This document shows positions 25,831 through 35,725 of a stretch of DNA of 64,000 nucleotides, one piece after another (the first letter of the stretch is position 1; every line of letters begins with the position of its first letter). The stretch spans positions 1-64,000 of the forward strand of contig CAIYLG010000043.1 of the NCBI GenBank assembly GCA_903927025.1, given 5' to 3'. Source of the DNA: an uncultured Armatimonadota bacterium. GTDB lineage: Bacteria; Armatimonadota; Fimbriimonadia; Fimbriimonadales; Fimbriimonadaceae. The translations under genes were made by a program, and so were the position numbers. Below the pieces are notes generated by a model that saw only the letters and a list, made by a program, of their open reading frames with translations, was not told where the DNA came from and searched no databases.

Positions 25831-28329
25831 TCACCGAAGCACAATTCTTCCCTTCGAGTCGTTGCCTCCATCTCCCATGACGTGAAGAATGAGGAAGTAT
25901 TGAGCCTTGGGATCGAGTTCTTTTGCCTTGAGACTGTACACATTGTCGCGAGTAACAATGCCGCTTCGGCCGGGGTGGATATCCACAGCGACGATCCCCC
26001 CATTCACCGCCATATTTGTCTTCTTGGCTAACTCGGCACCGGAGATCACAATCGCGTTGTTGCCGGACTGATACTCAACAGAAACCGAAAATTGCGCTTT
26101 GCCAATACTCTTCAGGCTGTCGGTGACATCCCAAATCAGAGTTTGATTCTTATCTTGTGAAGCACCCAGGGACCAGGACCACCTCTTGGTTTTTTCTTGC
26201 TGTCGTTTCCAGTAACGTACGCCAGCTTTGAAATAGGGGAGATAGCCTTTCCAGAGGGTGCCCGCTATTTCCAGATGTGTAGCCTGCGTCGGATATGTAG
26301 GAGTTGTCCTTTTCTCCCACCCTGCATACGCCGCCGTATTCTTTATCGGCTTGCCGGAAAGTTCGCAGTCCGCAGCGTACAGGAAATCCCACCAGCGGGA
26401 CCAGTAGTAAAAGTCAAATAGACCGTCCCACTGTCGGTAGGCATAATCCGAGAGGTCAGTCCTCGTCGGTGACCAGAGGGTGATGAGCTGTCTAGCTTCA
26501 CGTTCTAACAGCCCCCTTTCTGTATCGTTTGTCCCTTTCGCTCTTGCTTGGGCAATCCATTTTCCTAGCAACGTGTAGTCGCCGCTGGCGAAGACAGTGG
26601 CGTTGCCTTGCAACAGACGGAGGAAATTCCGATAGAGTGGCTTGTACGCGACGAGGTCTTTGCGCGCATACGCATCGGAGAGCTGTTCGTAAAGTTGAAC
26701 GCCGTAGTCATTGAACAGCTGTCGCATCGCTTCGACGCAGTCGCTTCGATAAGTTGCCTGGTTTTGGAACTTGGCGGAGCAGGCAAAAAGCGATTCTCCC
26801 GCCTCAACCATCTTGCTTAGGTCGTGTGTCAGGGTCGCGTCTCCCCAGGAAGAAGCGCTGGTGATGCCCCATTTCGGTTGAGAGCATAAGAGGTTTTCCG
26901 ATTGATGGCCGAGGAGGTCATTGCCCATCAAAGCCCAGAAGCGCTCTGCGTTCTTGTCCACCGCCCCATAGCGACGATGCGCGTATTCCCGTTCCCACTT
27001 GGCAAGGTCTACATCATGACTCTCCCACGCCATATCGCTGAAGAGGTCATAAACGGCGGGGTTCGTATCCAGTCCTTCGTCGAGGATGCCGATTCCAATG
27101 TTGTTCTCTGTGTTGCCCTTCAGCAGATGGCTGGGCATTGTGGCAAGCGTTGACAGCTTTCCTCCCAGGGTCTCATGGCCACCAAAAGTGTTGACCATGC
27201 AGAAGGTCCAAGGTCGCCCGGCGTAGTTTTGGATGGATGCAGTCTGCGGATAGCTTTCGATGTACTGCACCGCAGTGTGAGAGGGGTCGGTTGCCAATAG
27301 CAGCGGCTTGGGTGGGTTGCCGCTCCATCCCTGAAGCACCCAGGTGGCATCCGGGTTGTTTCGCCGCATTTCGCTCTGAACCGATTTGGCGCAGCCAGCA
27401 AGGTCTAGGCCGGCCGTGCGCCCTCCTTCGTGGAACAGATCTCCGCCGTAATAGCGCGCTTTGCCGTATAGTTTTGCGTGCTCCTCGTACCACATCTGGG
27501 CGATTCGACCGAAGTTGGGGTCGAGCGGGCTTAGCACAGAGGGACGCTGGTAGCCTCCCGCCCACTTGCCCTGATCCACGATGTTGGCCCCAGGCAAGTA
27601 GTGGGGAAGGGTGGTTGGAACCACACCATTGAACCCCTGAAGAACTGGCTCCATTCCGTACGACCGCATGCGACGGAGGATCTTCTTGGCAATGTCGCTC
27701 TCCCGTTGGATCAGCGGTTCTGGTACCGGTCCGCCTTCTCCTTCCAGGTTGCCCATCAGCCACCAAGCGGTAAAGGCGCATCCAGGAATGAACTTACTGA
27801 TGTCAGGCTGACTGTATCCAAGGCGCTTGAGCACTCGCTCCCAAACCAGTTCGTTCCCAACGACCATGAGGGGGTTCCGTACGCCGGACATCGCCATCAG
27901 GTCGATCTCCCGCTCCCACTGCTTCCAGTCCCAAAAGGCGGCTGTGTAGCAGAAGGTGCAGTAGTTGAGGAAATTCACCATTCGGTAGGGCGAATCTTTT
28001 CGAATCTTAGCTTGAGGAAGGGGCAGGTTCGACGGTGTCTGATCTCCCCTTCGGCTGAGCTGGCCATTGGCAACATGCCGGAGGTACCAGTTGAAAGCCG
28101 ACGCAAGCGCAACCCCATCGCTGCCGCGCAGGATCACTCTTTGACCCGCTCGATCCACTTCCAGAATCGGGTGCCCGGCCCTGGTGGTCACAGACTCTAA
28201 AACGAAGCGGCTCTCTCTACCTGGGAGCACCCTTGAAATCATTGCCCTCACCGGTGAAGGATCAAACGGTGGGACCGGCAAATGAAGGTTAGTGGCCGAG
28301 ACAAGGAGAGCTACTGTAAGCGTAAGCAT
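25831..28329 (-). CDS. Alpha-N-acetylglucosaminidase (GH89), exported
   Basis: An 832-aa protein with a short signal (MLTLTVALLVSATNLH). It follows the NAGLU/GH89 layout: small N-terminal alpha/beta domain to ~105, TIM barrel with YRMVNFLNYCTFCYTAAFWD, MALSGVRNPL-like MSGVRNPLMVVG, GGDLFHEGG with acid/base Glu301, WVLQGWSGNP, and IGIGILDEGLDTNPAVYDL with nucleophile Glu418, then a helical C-terminal domain. GH89 enzymes release alpha-linked GlcNAc from glycans such as heparan sulfate or gastric mucin. A convergent 10-bp gap separates it from the sulfotransferase gene. Confidence 0.92.
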   Translation of the reverse strand: MLTLTVALLVSATNLHLPVPPFDPSPVRAMISRVLPGRESRFVLESVTTRAGHPILEVDRAGQRVILRGSDGVALASAFNWYLRHVANGQLSRRGDQTPSNLPLPQAKIRKDSPYRMVNFLNYCTFCYTAAFWDWKQWEREIDLMAMSGVRNPLMVVGNELVWERVLKRLGYSQPDISKFIPGCAFTAWWLMGNLEGEGGPVPEPLIQRESDIAKKILRRMRSYGMEPVLQGFNGVVPTTLPHYLPGANIVDQGKWAGGYQRPSVLSPLDPNFGRIAQMWYEEHAKLYGKARYYGGDLFHEGGRTAGLDLAGCAKSVQSEMRRNNPDATWVLQGWSGNPPKPLLLATDPSHTAVQYIESYPQTASIQNYAGRPWTFCMVNTFGGHETLGGKLSTLATMPSHLLKGNTENNIGIGILDEGLDTNPAVYDLFSDMAWESHDVDLAKWEREYAHRRYGAVDKNAERFWALMGNDLLGHQSENLLCSQPKWGITSASSWGDATLTHDLSKMVEAGESLFACSAKFQNQATYRSDCVEAMRQLFNDYGVQLYEQLSDAYARKDLVAYKPLYRNFLRLLQGNATVFASGDYTLLGKWIAQARAKGTNDTERGLLEREARQLITLWSPTRTDLSDYAYRQWDGLFDFYYWSRWWDFLYAADCELSGKPIKNTAAYAGWEKRTTPTYPTQATHLEIAGTLWKGYLPYFKAGVRYWKRQQEKTKRWSWSLGASQDKNQTLIWDVTDSLKSIGKAQFSVSVEYQSGNNAIVISGAELAKKTNMAVNGGIVAVDIHPGRSGIVTRDNVYSLKAKELDPKAQYFLILHVMGDGGNDSKGRIVLR

Positions 28330-28367
28330 CTGTTAAGTGAGATTATGAATCCGCCGCCAGGTTCTCT

Positions 28368-29159
28368 CTACTGCGGGAACGACTTCACGGAATCCCATAG
28401 CTGCTCCATGCTCGCCTGGCTGACATGAATCTGCCCGCGTCTCGGCCGATCAATGTCTAAGATGATGTGGACGAGGATGGCGATGACGACCAGCGGAACA
28501 TATGTTGTTCCCGACGGACGGACTCCGTTGACTCCGGATGCATAGCCCGCGACCCCTGCCGCAGCCAAGAAGACCGCGAATAGAAAGAGCAGGACGTCTT
28601 CCGGGACATGGCGATTGAGGGCAGCCTGGTGGGAACTGTACGAGTCAATCATATCGTTCAGTGCCTGGATAAAGAGCCCCGTTGTCACCGGATTCGGCTC
28701 GGCTTTCGCGGCCAAAGTGGCCTGTTGCCATAGCTTTACCTGATCTGCCTCGGCAGATTTCAGCAGAGTTGTGCGCGTTGAGTCTTCGATCTCCGTCAGG
28801 CTTTCCGCGATCCGTGCTTCGATGTATTCCCGCATAAGCTGTCGCACCGGCGTGCGGATCGACTGTGGCAACAAATCAGATCGCAGGTAGGCGGTCCCGA
28901 TTGCATTGGCCTCGCTAACCACGGCTTCGCTTCGGCTGTCGAAGCGCTGGACGGAAAGAGTAAAAGTGAAACCGATGAGGAGGGCAAGGATGCCAATCAG
29001 GGTTGACGCTGCGGATACCACCTGCCCTTTCGTCACATCTGATGTCTTTGCGCTGTGCTTTCGACCATAAACGAGCCCAACTTCGATTGCTCCAAGGACA
29101 ATCACAAGCAAAACCATGACGATGGCTCGGCTTTCGATGCGGTAAAGGCTCTCGTTCAT
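28368..29159 (-). CDS. Membrane protein, bestrophin-like (DUF4239-type)
   Basis: A 263-aa protein with about four membrane segments: AIVMVLLVIVLGAIEVGLVY (~13-32), STLIGILALLIGFTFTLSV (~52-70), then after a ~110-residue helical loop VLLFLFAVFLAAAGVAGYAS and YVPLVVIAILVHIILDID. The ending DIDRPRRGQIHVSQASM is the LDRPxxGxIxVS signature of the DUF4239 bestrophin-like family. It may be a channel; there is no direct evidence for the transported ion. It stands alone on the minus strand. Confidence 0.82.
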   Translation of the reverse strand: MNESLYRIESRAIVMVLLVIVLGAIEVGLVYGRKHSAKTSDVTKGQVVSAASTLIGILALLIGFTFTLSVQRFDSRSEAVVSEANAIGTAYLRSDLLPQSIRTPVRQLMREYIEARIAESLTEIEDSTRTTLLKSAEADQVKLWQQATLAAKAEPNPVTTGLFIQALNDMIDSYSSHQAALNRHVPEDVLLFLFAVFLAAAGVAGYASGVNGVRPSGTTYVPLVVIAILVHIILDIDRPRRGQIHVSQASMEQLWDSVKSFPQ

Positions 29160-29347
29160 AGGGCGGCAGTGAGTTCATGTGCCGCAGTGATTCCACCGGG
29201 CTTGCCCAGTTTAGTGGATTTGTTTCAGTCCGGTGAACTGATCGATCTCTCACGATCCGAGGGGCGGGATGTTTTCCTTTCGACATACCAGGCTCTCAGA
29301 ACCCACTCGTCCGGCTTCACTGTCCACCGTCCAAAGACACCTGGGAT

Positions 29348-29602
29348 CTACTCACCCCGGTTCTCTTCGCGAGCAAGTGCTTCGCTTTCGGCGGACACGT
29401 AGGTCCAAGCTTTTCGGAATCCCAGGACCAAGCCGACACTAAACAAGACGATTGCCCAACCATGCTCAGTTGCGAAGGCGTTGTCCAGCACTAGCCCAAT
29501 CCCCAGGCCGATGGCGCTTGGGATGGCAAGGGTCCATCCGATAAGGCCCATCATTCCGACGCCGAGCCACACGTCTCCGATGCTGCCGTGAGATCGCGTC
29601 AT
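29348..29602 (-). CDS. AtpQ/AtpZ-like small membrane protein, orphan
   Basis: An 84-aa protein with two membrane hairpin segments: VGMMGLIGWTLAIPSAIGLG and WAIVLFSVGLVLGFRKAWTY. The pattern GxGMxGxxGWxxAxPxxxGxxxGxxLD, then W...LGxxxAWxxV, resembles the AtpQ ('gene 1'/AtpZ-AtpI-like) subunit of N-type ATP synthases, thought to help Mg/Ca supply and ring assembly. Here it is not next to ATPase genes; its ATG overlaps the TGA of a HAD phosphatase gene by 4 nt at the end of a sugar-phosphate operon. Confidence 0.7.
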   Translation of the reverse strand: MTRSHGSIGDVWLGVGMMGLIGWTLAIPSAIGLGIGLVLDNAFATEHGWAIVLFSVGLVLGFRKAWTYVSAESEALAREENRGE

Positions 29603-30375
29603 CGACTGATCCCTCTCGGCATGGGCTGGGTGTCGGTAAGGCAGGCCAACACCGCCTCAATCACCCTTTTGGTTTCGTCTGGATCTTCAACTTCAATCGA
29701 AACGACTCCTGCCTTCTTGGCTGGATAGTCATTCCCCCCAGGGAAGATCGCGTCTCCCACAAAAATCATCTCGTGAATGGCGATATCTAACTCGTCCCGA
29801 AGCTTACGGATTCCATAACCCTTGTCAATGCCGTGGCGCGTGATGTCGATCGAGGTCGTCCCTCCCATCCGAACCGTGAATTCGGGAAGATCGGGGTCGA
29901 GAATCGCTTTGAGTTGCCTTCGCTTTGAGAAATCCGGATCCCACTTCGCCTTCTCCTCGCGCGGCGCCTCTTGTCCTAATGCAGACAGAGTGACTTGGCT
30001 GCCTCGGTCTTCAATGGTCTCTCCCCACGTGTGGTCAATCTTGAAGTTGGCTTTGTTAATGGCGTATTTCAACGAGTCAACAATTTTGTCCCTCTCCTCA
30101 CCCGTGAAGCTTTCGGAGTAAAGTCGCTCCCATTCCGATTCGTATCGGTAGAACTTGGTTCCGCAGGTAGGCAACAGCGAAAGGTTCTTAAGCCTGCTGT
30201 CGGCGGGAAGCTTCATCAGAACCTGGCTTTCAAACTGGGGCCAATCTCCTCCGGAAATAATGGCGACTCGTGCGACATTGAGAAGCGCCCCAAGAAGCTT
30301 CGCCATTTCTGCATCCAACGAGGATTTACTTTCGGCGAGAGTTCCATCTAGGTCGAAGACAATTAGCTTTTTCAT
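29599..30375 (-). CDS. HAD-IIB phosphatase, eukaryotic-type phosphomannomutase-like
   Basis: A 258-aa HAD protein. Motif I LIVFDLDGTLAESK at 4-17 has the nucleophile Asp8 and acid Asp10; VAIISGGDW is motif II. WGETIEDRGSQVTLSALGQ is a cap segment like that of eukaryotic phosphomannomutases, and MIFVGDAIFPGGNDYPAKKA is motif IV with the metal Asps. Its place next to mannose-6-phosphate isomerase supports a role on hexose phosphates, either mutase or phosphatase. Both ends overlap neighbours by 4 nt. Confidence 0.85.
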   Translation of the reverse strand: MKKLIVFDLDGTLAESKSSLDAEMAKLLGALLNVARVAIISGGDWPQFESQVLMKLPADSRLKNLSLLPTCGTKFYRYESEWERLYSESFTGEERDKIVDSLKYAINKANFKIDHTWGETIEDRGSQVTLSALGQEAPREEKAKWDPDFSKRRQLKAILDPDLPEFTVRMGGTTSIDITRHGIDKGYGIRKLRDELDIAIHEMIFVGDAIFPGGNDYPAKKAGVVSIEVEDPDETKRVIEAVLACLTDTQPMPRGISR

Positions 30376-31373
30376 CGAAATGCTCCCTCTGGCAGCGAAA
30401 TCTCCAATACGGTTACCGATTCAGTCGGCTCAATAAAGCAGGAGCCTACTGCGGCGGGGAGCAGGGTTACGTCGCCCTTCCGAACTGGATAATCGGCGAT
30501 TTCGTGCTTAATCTGGCCCCCACCTGCCACACACACAAGCACTCGCGCCTTGTTCATCGCTCCAACCATGAACGGAGAACTTCCTGAGAGCCTCCAAAGT
30601 CCAAAATGTTCGCAATCGAACAGCCGTTCTCTTAAACAGGGAGTTTCGGTTTCAACAACTGGTAAGACGGGCGTCACGGGTCCCTTCGAATAATCGACGC
30701 AGGCAATCGCCTGTTCAACCTGCAGGGCGCGTCGCTTGCCAGTCTTGGGGTCCACTTGATCCCAATCGAACAGGCGGAAGGTCACGTCACTGTTCTCTTG
30801 TACTTCAAAAACGACGACACCCTCTCCAAGTGTGTGAACCGTCCCTGCAGGGATAAAGACACCGTCCCCGATCTTGGGTACGAAGCCAGACAGCAGGTGC
30901 TCAACCGTTCCATCTTCAGCCGCTTGCTTCAAGGCTTCTGGAGTGGTACCAGGAACGAGACCAGCACGGATCATGCTCTTGGGGTCCGCTTCCAAGACCA
31001 CCCATGCCTCAGTTTTGCCATGCTCCCCACGGGGAATGTATCGGGTTTGAGCGTCAGAAGGATGAACCTGAACCGAAAGCCGTTCTCGAGCATCTAGGAA
31101 TTTAAGAAGGAGTGGGAAGCGAGTGTACAAGCCAGCCGCGTCGCCAAGCAGCGCTGCTGGCCACATGAGCATGAGTTGACTCAGGCTAAGTCCCTTTAGT
31201 TCACCATTTGCGACTACGCTGGGGTGGTCATTGCGATCGCTCAGTATCCAAGCTTCCCCAATCGGACCTTCTGGGAGTGGCATGTCGAGAATGTTTTCCA
31301 GTCTCCTCCCGCCCCACACGCGATACTGGTAGATAGGTTCAAATCGCAACGGATAAAGTGGGACGTGGGTCAA
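30372..31373 (-). CDS. manA: Mannose-6-phosphate isomerase, class I
   Basis: A 333-aa cupin-fold isomerase. LRFEPIYQYRVWGGRRLENI opens it, LKFLDARERLSVQVHPSD carries the Gln/His zinc ligands, GKTEAWVVLEADP the Glu ligand, and GDGVFIPAGTVHTLGEGVVV the last His. This is the short bacterial PMI type, which interconverts mannose 6-phosphate and fructose 6-phosphate with Zn. Fructose 6-phosphate is the substrate of phosphoketolase in the same operon. It overlaps both neighbours by 4 nt. Confidence 0.9.
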   Translation of the reverse strand: MTHVPLYPLRFEPIYQYRVWGGRRLENILDMPLPEGPIGEAWILSDRNDHPSVVANGELKGLSLSQLMLMWPAALLGDAAGLYTRFPLLLKFLDARERLSVQVHPSDAQTRYIPRGEHGKTEAWVVLEADPKSMIRAGLVPGTTPEALKQAAEDGTVEHLLSGFVPKIGDGVFIPAGTVHTLGEGVVVFEVQENSDVTFRLFDWDQVDPKTGKRRALQVEQAIACVDYSKGPVTPVLPVVETETPCLRERLFDCEHFGLWRLSGSSPFMVGAMNKARVLVCVAGGGQIKHEIADYPVRKGDVTLLPAAVGSCFIEPTESVTVLEISLPEGAFR

Positions 31374-32089
31374 AAGAGCCTCAGATCTTCGGGCGGCTCA
31401 TTCGAATCCCACTTTGGCGTGCTTTTATCCCAATATGCTTTTCCGCCTGCCATAGCGACCTCGGGAGTGTCCGCCACTGGGAGTTCGTGGCCCATGGCGT
31501 TCCAGTTTTCGACTACTGGAATATCCGGGTGATGATGATCAAAGCTTAAAACGCTGAAAGATGCTGTGTCCAGAGTGAAGTGCATCGCCGATTCCACCGC
31601 GAGACCGATCCATCTTGCGGTGAGGGCACACCCGAACTGGCCGTGCGTAAATAGGGCTATGTTGCCGCTTAGCAATTTGAGGCGCGCGATAACGCGATCC
31701 GCCCGATCAGACAGCTCCTTTGTGCTCTCTCCGTTGGGACAGCCATCAAGGAAGATCTCCCAATCGGGTCGTGCCAATCGAATCTCCTCAGAGCGCTGAC
31801 CCTCGTAGTCACCGTAGTTCAATTCTGCCAAATCCGCGTCAATCACCGCAGCTTGGCCCAACCCGGCGAGAGCGCAAGTCTGGCGACAGCGCTGCCTTGG
31901 ACTTGAAAAAACCTGCGCGAATCGCACCTTTTTGAGGTGACGTCCAAGCTCCTGGGCCTCATGCGCACCATCAGTCGTCAGGGGAACTTCGGTGATGCCG
32001 GTGTGCTGTTGAGTAAGGACCCAGGGTGTTTCCCCGTGGCGAACCAGGTAAAGGTGAAGCGGATTGGATGCCGCGATGGGTTTGCTCAT
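31370..32089 (-). CDS. Histidine phosphatase family protein (phosphoglycerate mutase-like)
   Basis: A 239-aa protein. LYLVRHGETPWVLTQQHTGI carries the RHG with the phosphohistidine, FSSPRQRCRQTCALAG the second Arg, LAELNYGDYEGQ the proton donor Glu, and IALFTHGQFGCALTARWIG the second His. The family holds cofactor-dependent phosphoglycerate mutases and broad sugar phosphatases; RHGET with short length favours a phosphatase. It is coupled by ATGA overlaps to aldolase upstream and manA downstream. Confidence 0.88.
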   Translation of the reverse strand: MSKPIAASNPLHLYLVRHGETPWVLTQQHTGITEVPLTTDGAHEAQELGRHLKKVRFAQVFSSPRQRCRQTCALAGLGQAAVIDADLAELNYGDYEGQRSEEIRLARPDWEIFLDGCPNGESTKELSDRADRVIARLKLLSGNIALFTHGQFGCALTARWIGLAVESAMHFTLDTASFSVLSFDHHHPDIPVVENWNAMGHELPVADTPEVAMAGGKAYWDKSTPKWDSNEPPEDLRLF

Positions 32090-33108
32090 GACTTCTCCAT
32101 GGATGCGTTGTATTCGCCGCGCCTGGCAGATCGATTGCAGCTCGCGCGATGGTTGAGGGCGTGCTGGGCGCCGATAGTGTTGGCCTCATCTCCGCGCCAA
32201 ATGTCTAGCGCAGGCTGTTGAATGGCTCTCGCAAAGGAGAACCCAACTTCCCAGGGCAGGGGAGCCGAAAATTTTTGGTTCATCGCATTCAGGCGAGCAG
32301 AAGCAAGCGTGGCGGTTTGCCCACCCGACAGAAATAGGATCCCAGGTACGGCGGCGGGGACCGAGCGGAGCAGGCACTGTACCGTGGCGTGGCCCACTTC
32401 GTCGATAGACTTTTGCTTGGAACAGGTTAGGCCAGGCAACACCATGTTTGGCTTAAGAAGCATGCCTTCCAGCAGCACTCCCTGTTCAAACATCTGATGA
32501 AAGACGGCATGAAGTACTTCTCCGGTGAATTCTTGGCAGCGCTCCATGGTGTGGTCACCGTTCATCAGAACCTCGGGCTCTACAATTGGAACCATCCCCG
32601 CCTCTTGGCACAGTGAGGCGTAACGCGCGAGGTCCTGCGCGTTCGCCTCAATGCACCCTCGAGTCGGGATTCCTGGTCCAATCGTGATCACAGCGCGCCA
32701 CTTGGCGAACCGAGCACCCATCCGCGCGTACTCATTGAGCCGCTCCCTTAAGCCATCTAGGCCTTTTGTGATTCGCTCACCGGGATGAGCTGAAAGATCG
32801 ACGGCGCCGGTATCCACCTTGATTCCTGCAATCATTCCCGCATCGGCAATGACATTGAGGAATGGTGTGCCGTCCTTCTTCTGCTGGCGAATCGTTTCGT
32901 CGCAGAGGATCACGCCGCTGATAGATGCGGCCAGCCCTGGGGTCGTCAAAATCATCTCGCGATATGCGCGACGAGCTTCGGTGGTCTGTGGGATTCCCAC
33001 ACTGGCAAACCGCTTATTGCAGGTAGGGATGCTCTCATCCATAGCCAAGACACCTTTGTCATTGGCAAGTAGCGCTCGAGCCGTATCCGCCAATTTTCGA
33101 GGACTCAT
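32086..33108 (-). CDS. Class I fructose-bisphosphate aldolase
   Basis: A 340-aa protein from the ATG at 33108. This start, rather than one 15 bases upstream, makes the junction with phosphoketolase an ATGA overlap like all others in the operon. [36 protein letters not shown] (Lys137) and [13 protein letters not shown] with Schiff-base Lys219 identify the animal/plant-like class I family; FLSGGQ binds phosphate. It cleaves fructose 1,6-bisphosphate to triose phosphates. Residues after ~320 are poorly conserved. Confidence 0.92.
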   Translation of the reverse strand: MSPRKLADTARALLANDKGVLAMDESIPTCNKRFASVGIPQTTEARRAYREMILTTPGLAASISGVILCDETIRQQKKDGTPFLNVIADAGMIAGIKVDTGAVDLSAHPGERITKGLDGLRERLNEYARMGARFAKWRAVITIGPGIPTRGCIEANAQDLARYASLCQEAGMVPIVEPEVLMNGDHTMERCQEFTGEVLHAVFHQMFEQGVLLEGMLLKPNMVLPGLTCSKQKSIDEVGHATVQCLLRSVPAAVPGILFLSGGQTATLASARLNAMNQKFSAPLPWEVGFSFARAIQQPALDIWRGDEANTIGAQHALNHRASCNRSARRGEYNASMEKS

Positions 33109-35504
33109 TGGGGAAGGTTCCATTTCCAGTTCCGTACCTCTGGCATGTCCTGGCCGTTTTCGTTGATATACAGCCGGTGCTCGATGAGCTTGTCCTTCAC
33201 CATCTGCTTTAGGTAAGCGCCCTTAGCGCCAAGCCCAGGAAGGCGGTCCACGACATCCTCGACCAAATGGAAGCGGTCAAGGTCGTTCTGGACGCGCATG
33301 TCGAATGGCGTGGTGATCGTGCCTTCTTCTTTATATCCGCGCACGTGCAAGTTGCGGTTGGCTCTTTGGTAGGTAAGCCGATGGATGAGCCACGGGTATC
33401 CGTGGAAGGCAAAGATGATGTGCTTGTCTTTGGTGAACAGCGCGTCGTAGTCGATCTCGCTGAGGCCGTGGGGATGTTCGGTGCTGCTCTGCAGCTTCAT
33501 CAGGTCCACGACGTTGACAACTCGAATCTTGATGTCAGGAAGGTGCTCCCGCAGGATGCTCACAGCGGCGAGGATCTCCAGCGTTGGGGTGTCACCACAA
33601 CATGCCATCACAACATCAGGTTCGGCACCTTTGTCGTTGCTGGCCCATTCCCATATGCCGATCCCTTCTGTGCAATGGACAATGGCGGCCTCCATCGATA
33701 GCCATTGGGGCAGGGAATGCTTGCCGGCGACCACCACATTAACGTAGTTTCGGCTGCGAAGGCAGTGGTCAAATACTGACAGCAGGCAGTTGGCATCGGG
33801 AGGGAGATATACCCGTACGATATCCGCCTTTTTGTTGATGACGTGATCTAAAAAGCCAGGGTCCTGATGGGTGAAGCCGTTGTGATCCTGCTGCCAAACG
33901 TGAGAGGCGAGCAGATAGTTGAGTGAGGAAATCTCTCGTCGCCAAGGCAGCTCCATGCAAACCTTGAGCCATTTGGCGTGCTGACTGAACATGGAGTCGA
34001 TGATGCGGATGAAAGCTTCATAGCTGTTGAATAGGCCGTGCCTTCCCGTCAGCAGATAGCCCTCCAGCCATCCTTCGCACTGATGCTCACTGAGCATCGA
34101 ATCCAGAACTTGACCACTCGGGGCAAGTGATTCGTCACTGTCTAGTACACGGGCATCCCATTGACGGTTGGTGACCTCAAAGATGGCGCCGAGGAGATTG
34201 GAGACAGTTTCATCAGGTCCGAAGACTCGGAAGTTGCGACGGTCCTGGTTGAGGTTCACAACGTCTCGCAAAAACTTGCCTAAGACCTTTGTGTCTTGCT
34301 CCTCCACCGCCCCGGGGGTTGGAACGGTGACGGAGTGCAGATGGAAATCGGGCATTCTAAGGTCTTGAAGGAGGCTTCCACCGTTGGCATGAGGGTTGGA
34401 CCCCATCCTTCGATTACCCTTTGGGGCCATTTCATACAGTTCCGGAAAGAGTTTGCCGTCCTCGTCAAAGAGTTCCTGAGGACGGTAGCTCTTCATCCAC
34501 TCTTCGAGAATCGCCACGTGGTCTGGGTGGGCAGCATCGACGATAAGCGGAACCTGGTGAGAGCGAAATGTCCCCTCAATCGGCAGGCCGTCCACCATCT
34601 TGGGACCTGTCCAACCCTTTGGCGATCGAAGCACAATCATCGGCCAACGTGGACGGGTCGTATCGCCGAGGTTGCTTGCGTTCTCCTTGATTTGTCGGAT
34701 CTCGCTGACGCATCGGTCCATGGCCGCCGCCATTGCTTCGTGCATCAAGTCCGGTTTGTCTCCCTCCACAAAGATCGGGTTCCATCCGTTGCCTCGGAGG
34801 AATTGCTCCAATTCCTCATGCTCAATTCGTGCGAGAACAGTTGGGTTGCTGATCTTATAGCCGTTCAAGTGGAGAATTGGGAGGACCACGCCATCGGTGA
34901 TCGGGTTGAGAAACTTGTTGGACTGCCACGCGGTGGCAAGCGGGCCCGTTTCTGCCTCGCCGTCTCCCACCACACAGGCCACGATGAGGTCGGGGTTGTC
35001 GAACGCCGCGCCGAAGGCGTGGCTAAGCGAGTAGCCGAGCTCTCCCCCCTCGTGAATGCTGCCTGGGGTGGTAGGAGCGACGTGACTGGAGATGCCGCCA
35101 GGGAAGGAAAACTGCTTGAACAGCTTTTTGAGCCCGGCGAGGTCTTGTCCGACATTGGGATAAACCTCGCTCCATGTCCCCTCAAGGTAGACGTTCGCCA
35201 CGATAGCAGGGCCGCCATGGCCGGGTCCCGCAATGTAGAACATATCGAGGTCGTAAAGCTTGATTGCCCGGTTCAGGTGAACGTAGATAAAGTTCTGACC
35301 TGGTGTGGTTCCCCAGTGTCCCACGACGATGGGCTTAATGTGCGCTAAAGTCAGCGGCTCGCTTAGCAGCGGGTTGTCGAAGAGGTAAATCTGGCCAACG
35401 GCAAGATAGTTGGCCGCGCGCCAGTAGGCGTTGATCGAGCGAAGCTGCTCATCAGTGAGTGTTCTCTGAATAAGCGCGGGTGGGGAGACTACGGATGCAT
35501 GCAC
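33105..35504 (-). CDS. xfp: Phosphoketolase (xylulose-5-P/fructose-6-P)
   Basis: A 799-aa thiamine-diphosphate enzyme with normal family length. Signatures include [60 protein letters not shown] and [15 protein letters not shown] for the ThDP/Mg site, and the C-terminal [20 protein letters not shown]. It splits xylulose 5-phosphate or fructose 6-phosphate with phosphate to acetyl phosphate and a shorter sugar phosphate. It is the first large gene of a coupled six-gene set and its start overlaps a 78-aa ORF by 16 nt. Confidence 0.95.
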   Translation of the reverse strand: MHASVVSPPALIQRTLTDEQLRSINAYWRAANYLAVGQIYLFDNPLLSEPLTLAHIKPIVVGHWGTTPGQNFIYVHLNRAIKLYDLDMFYIAGPGHGGPAIVANVYLEGTWSEVYPNVGQDLAGLKKLFKQFSFPGGISSHVAPTTPGSIHEGGELGYSLSHAFGAAFDNPDLIVACVVGDGEAETGPLATAWQSNKFLNPITDGVVLPILHLNGYKISNPTVLARIEHEELEQFLRGNGWNPIFVEGDKPDLMHEAMAAAMDRCVSEIRQIKENASNLGDTTRPRWPMIVLRSPKGWTGPKMVDGLPIEGTFRSHQVPLIVDAAHPDHVAILEEWMKSYRPQELFDEDGKLFPELYEMAPKGNRRMGSNPHANGGSLLQDLRMPDFHLHSVTVPTPGAVEEQDTKVLGKFLRDVVNLNQDRRNFRVFGPDETVSNLLGAIFEVTNRQWDARVLDSDESLAPSGQVLDSMLSEHQCEGWLEGYLLTGRHGLFNSYEAFIRIIDSMFSQHAKWLKVCMELPWRREISSLNYLLASHVWQQDHNGFTHQDPGFLDHVINKKADIVRVYLPPDANCLLSVFDHCLRSRNYVNVVVAGKHSLPQWLSMEAAIVHCTEGIGIWEWASNDKGAEPDVVMACCGDTPTLEILAAVSILREHLPDIKIRVVNVVDLMKLQSSTEHPHGLSEIDYDALFTKDKHIIFAFHGYPWLIHRLTYQRANRNLHVRGYKEEGTITTPFDMRVQNDLDRFHLVEDVVDRLPGLGAKGAYLKQMVKDKLIEHRLYINENGQDMPEVRNWKWNLPQ

Positions 35505-35725
35505 GGGGCATCCTCCTGCGGCTTTGGGGGTGCGGGGACTCCATCCGGGTAGGGAGACATCTCGGGTTCATCCGGCATTGGACCCCACAATGGCTCGTCT
35601 GGACTCGGGCGAACCAAAGTGGCACGAATCGATTCTGCGATATGGCACCGGAGCGCGGTATCCATTAGGTTGACCGTGTTCAGTGATGAAATTTCGTCGG
35701 CAAAAATATCGATTCGGTGCGACAT
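35489..35725 (-). CDS. Small protein upstream of phosphoketolase, unknown
   Basis: A 78-aa ORF; I do not recognise it. The first half, [20 protein letters not shown], could be helical; the second half is rich in Pro, Asp and Glu ([20 protein letters not shown]). It overlaps the xfp start by 16 nt and so could couple its translation. AGGAG lies 13 nt upstream of the ATG, a little far. It might be a regulatory leader peptide or simply a conserved small protein; coding status is uncertain. Confidence 0.45.
   Translation of the reverse strand: MSHRIDIFADEISSLNTVNLMDTALRCHIAESIRATLVRPSPDEPLWGPMPDEPEMSPYPDGVPAPPKPQEDAPCMHP

Noticed and set aside
23966-25831. Possible sulfotransferase biosynthetic cluster with the halogenase
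   Set aside because: The halogenase and sulfotransferase genes are on different strands in separate transcription units with a regulator between, so co-function is not supported.
34296-35348. A 350-codon plus-strand ORF
   Set aside because: It is the antisense shadow of phosphoketolase, whose whole frame is conserved on the minus strand.
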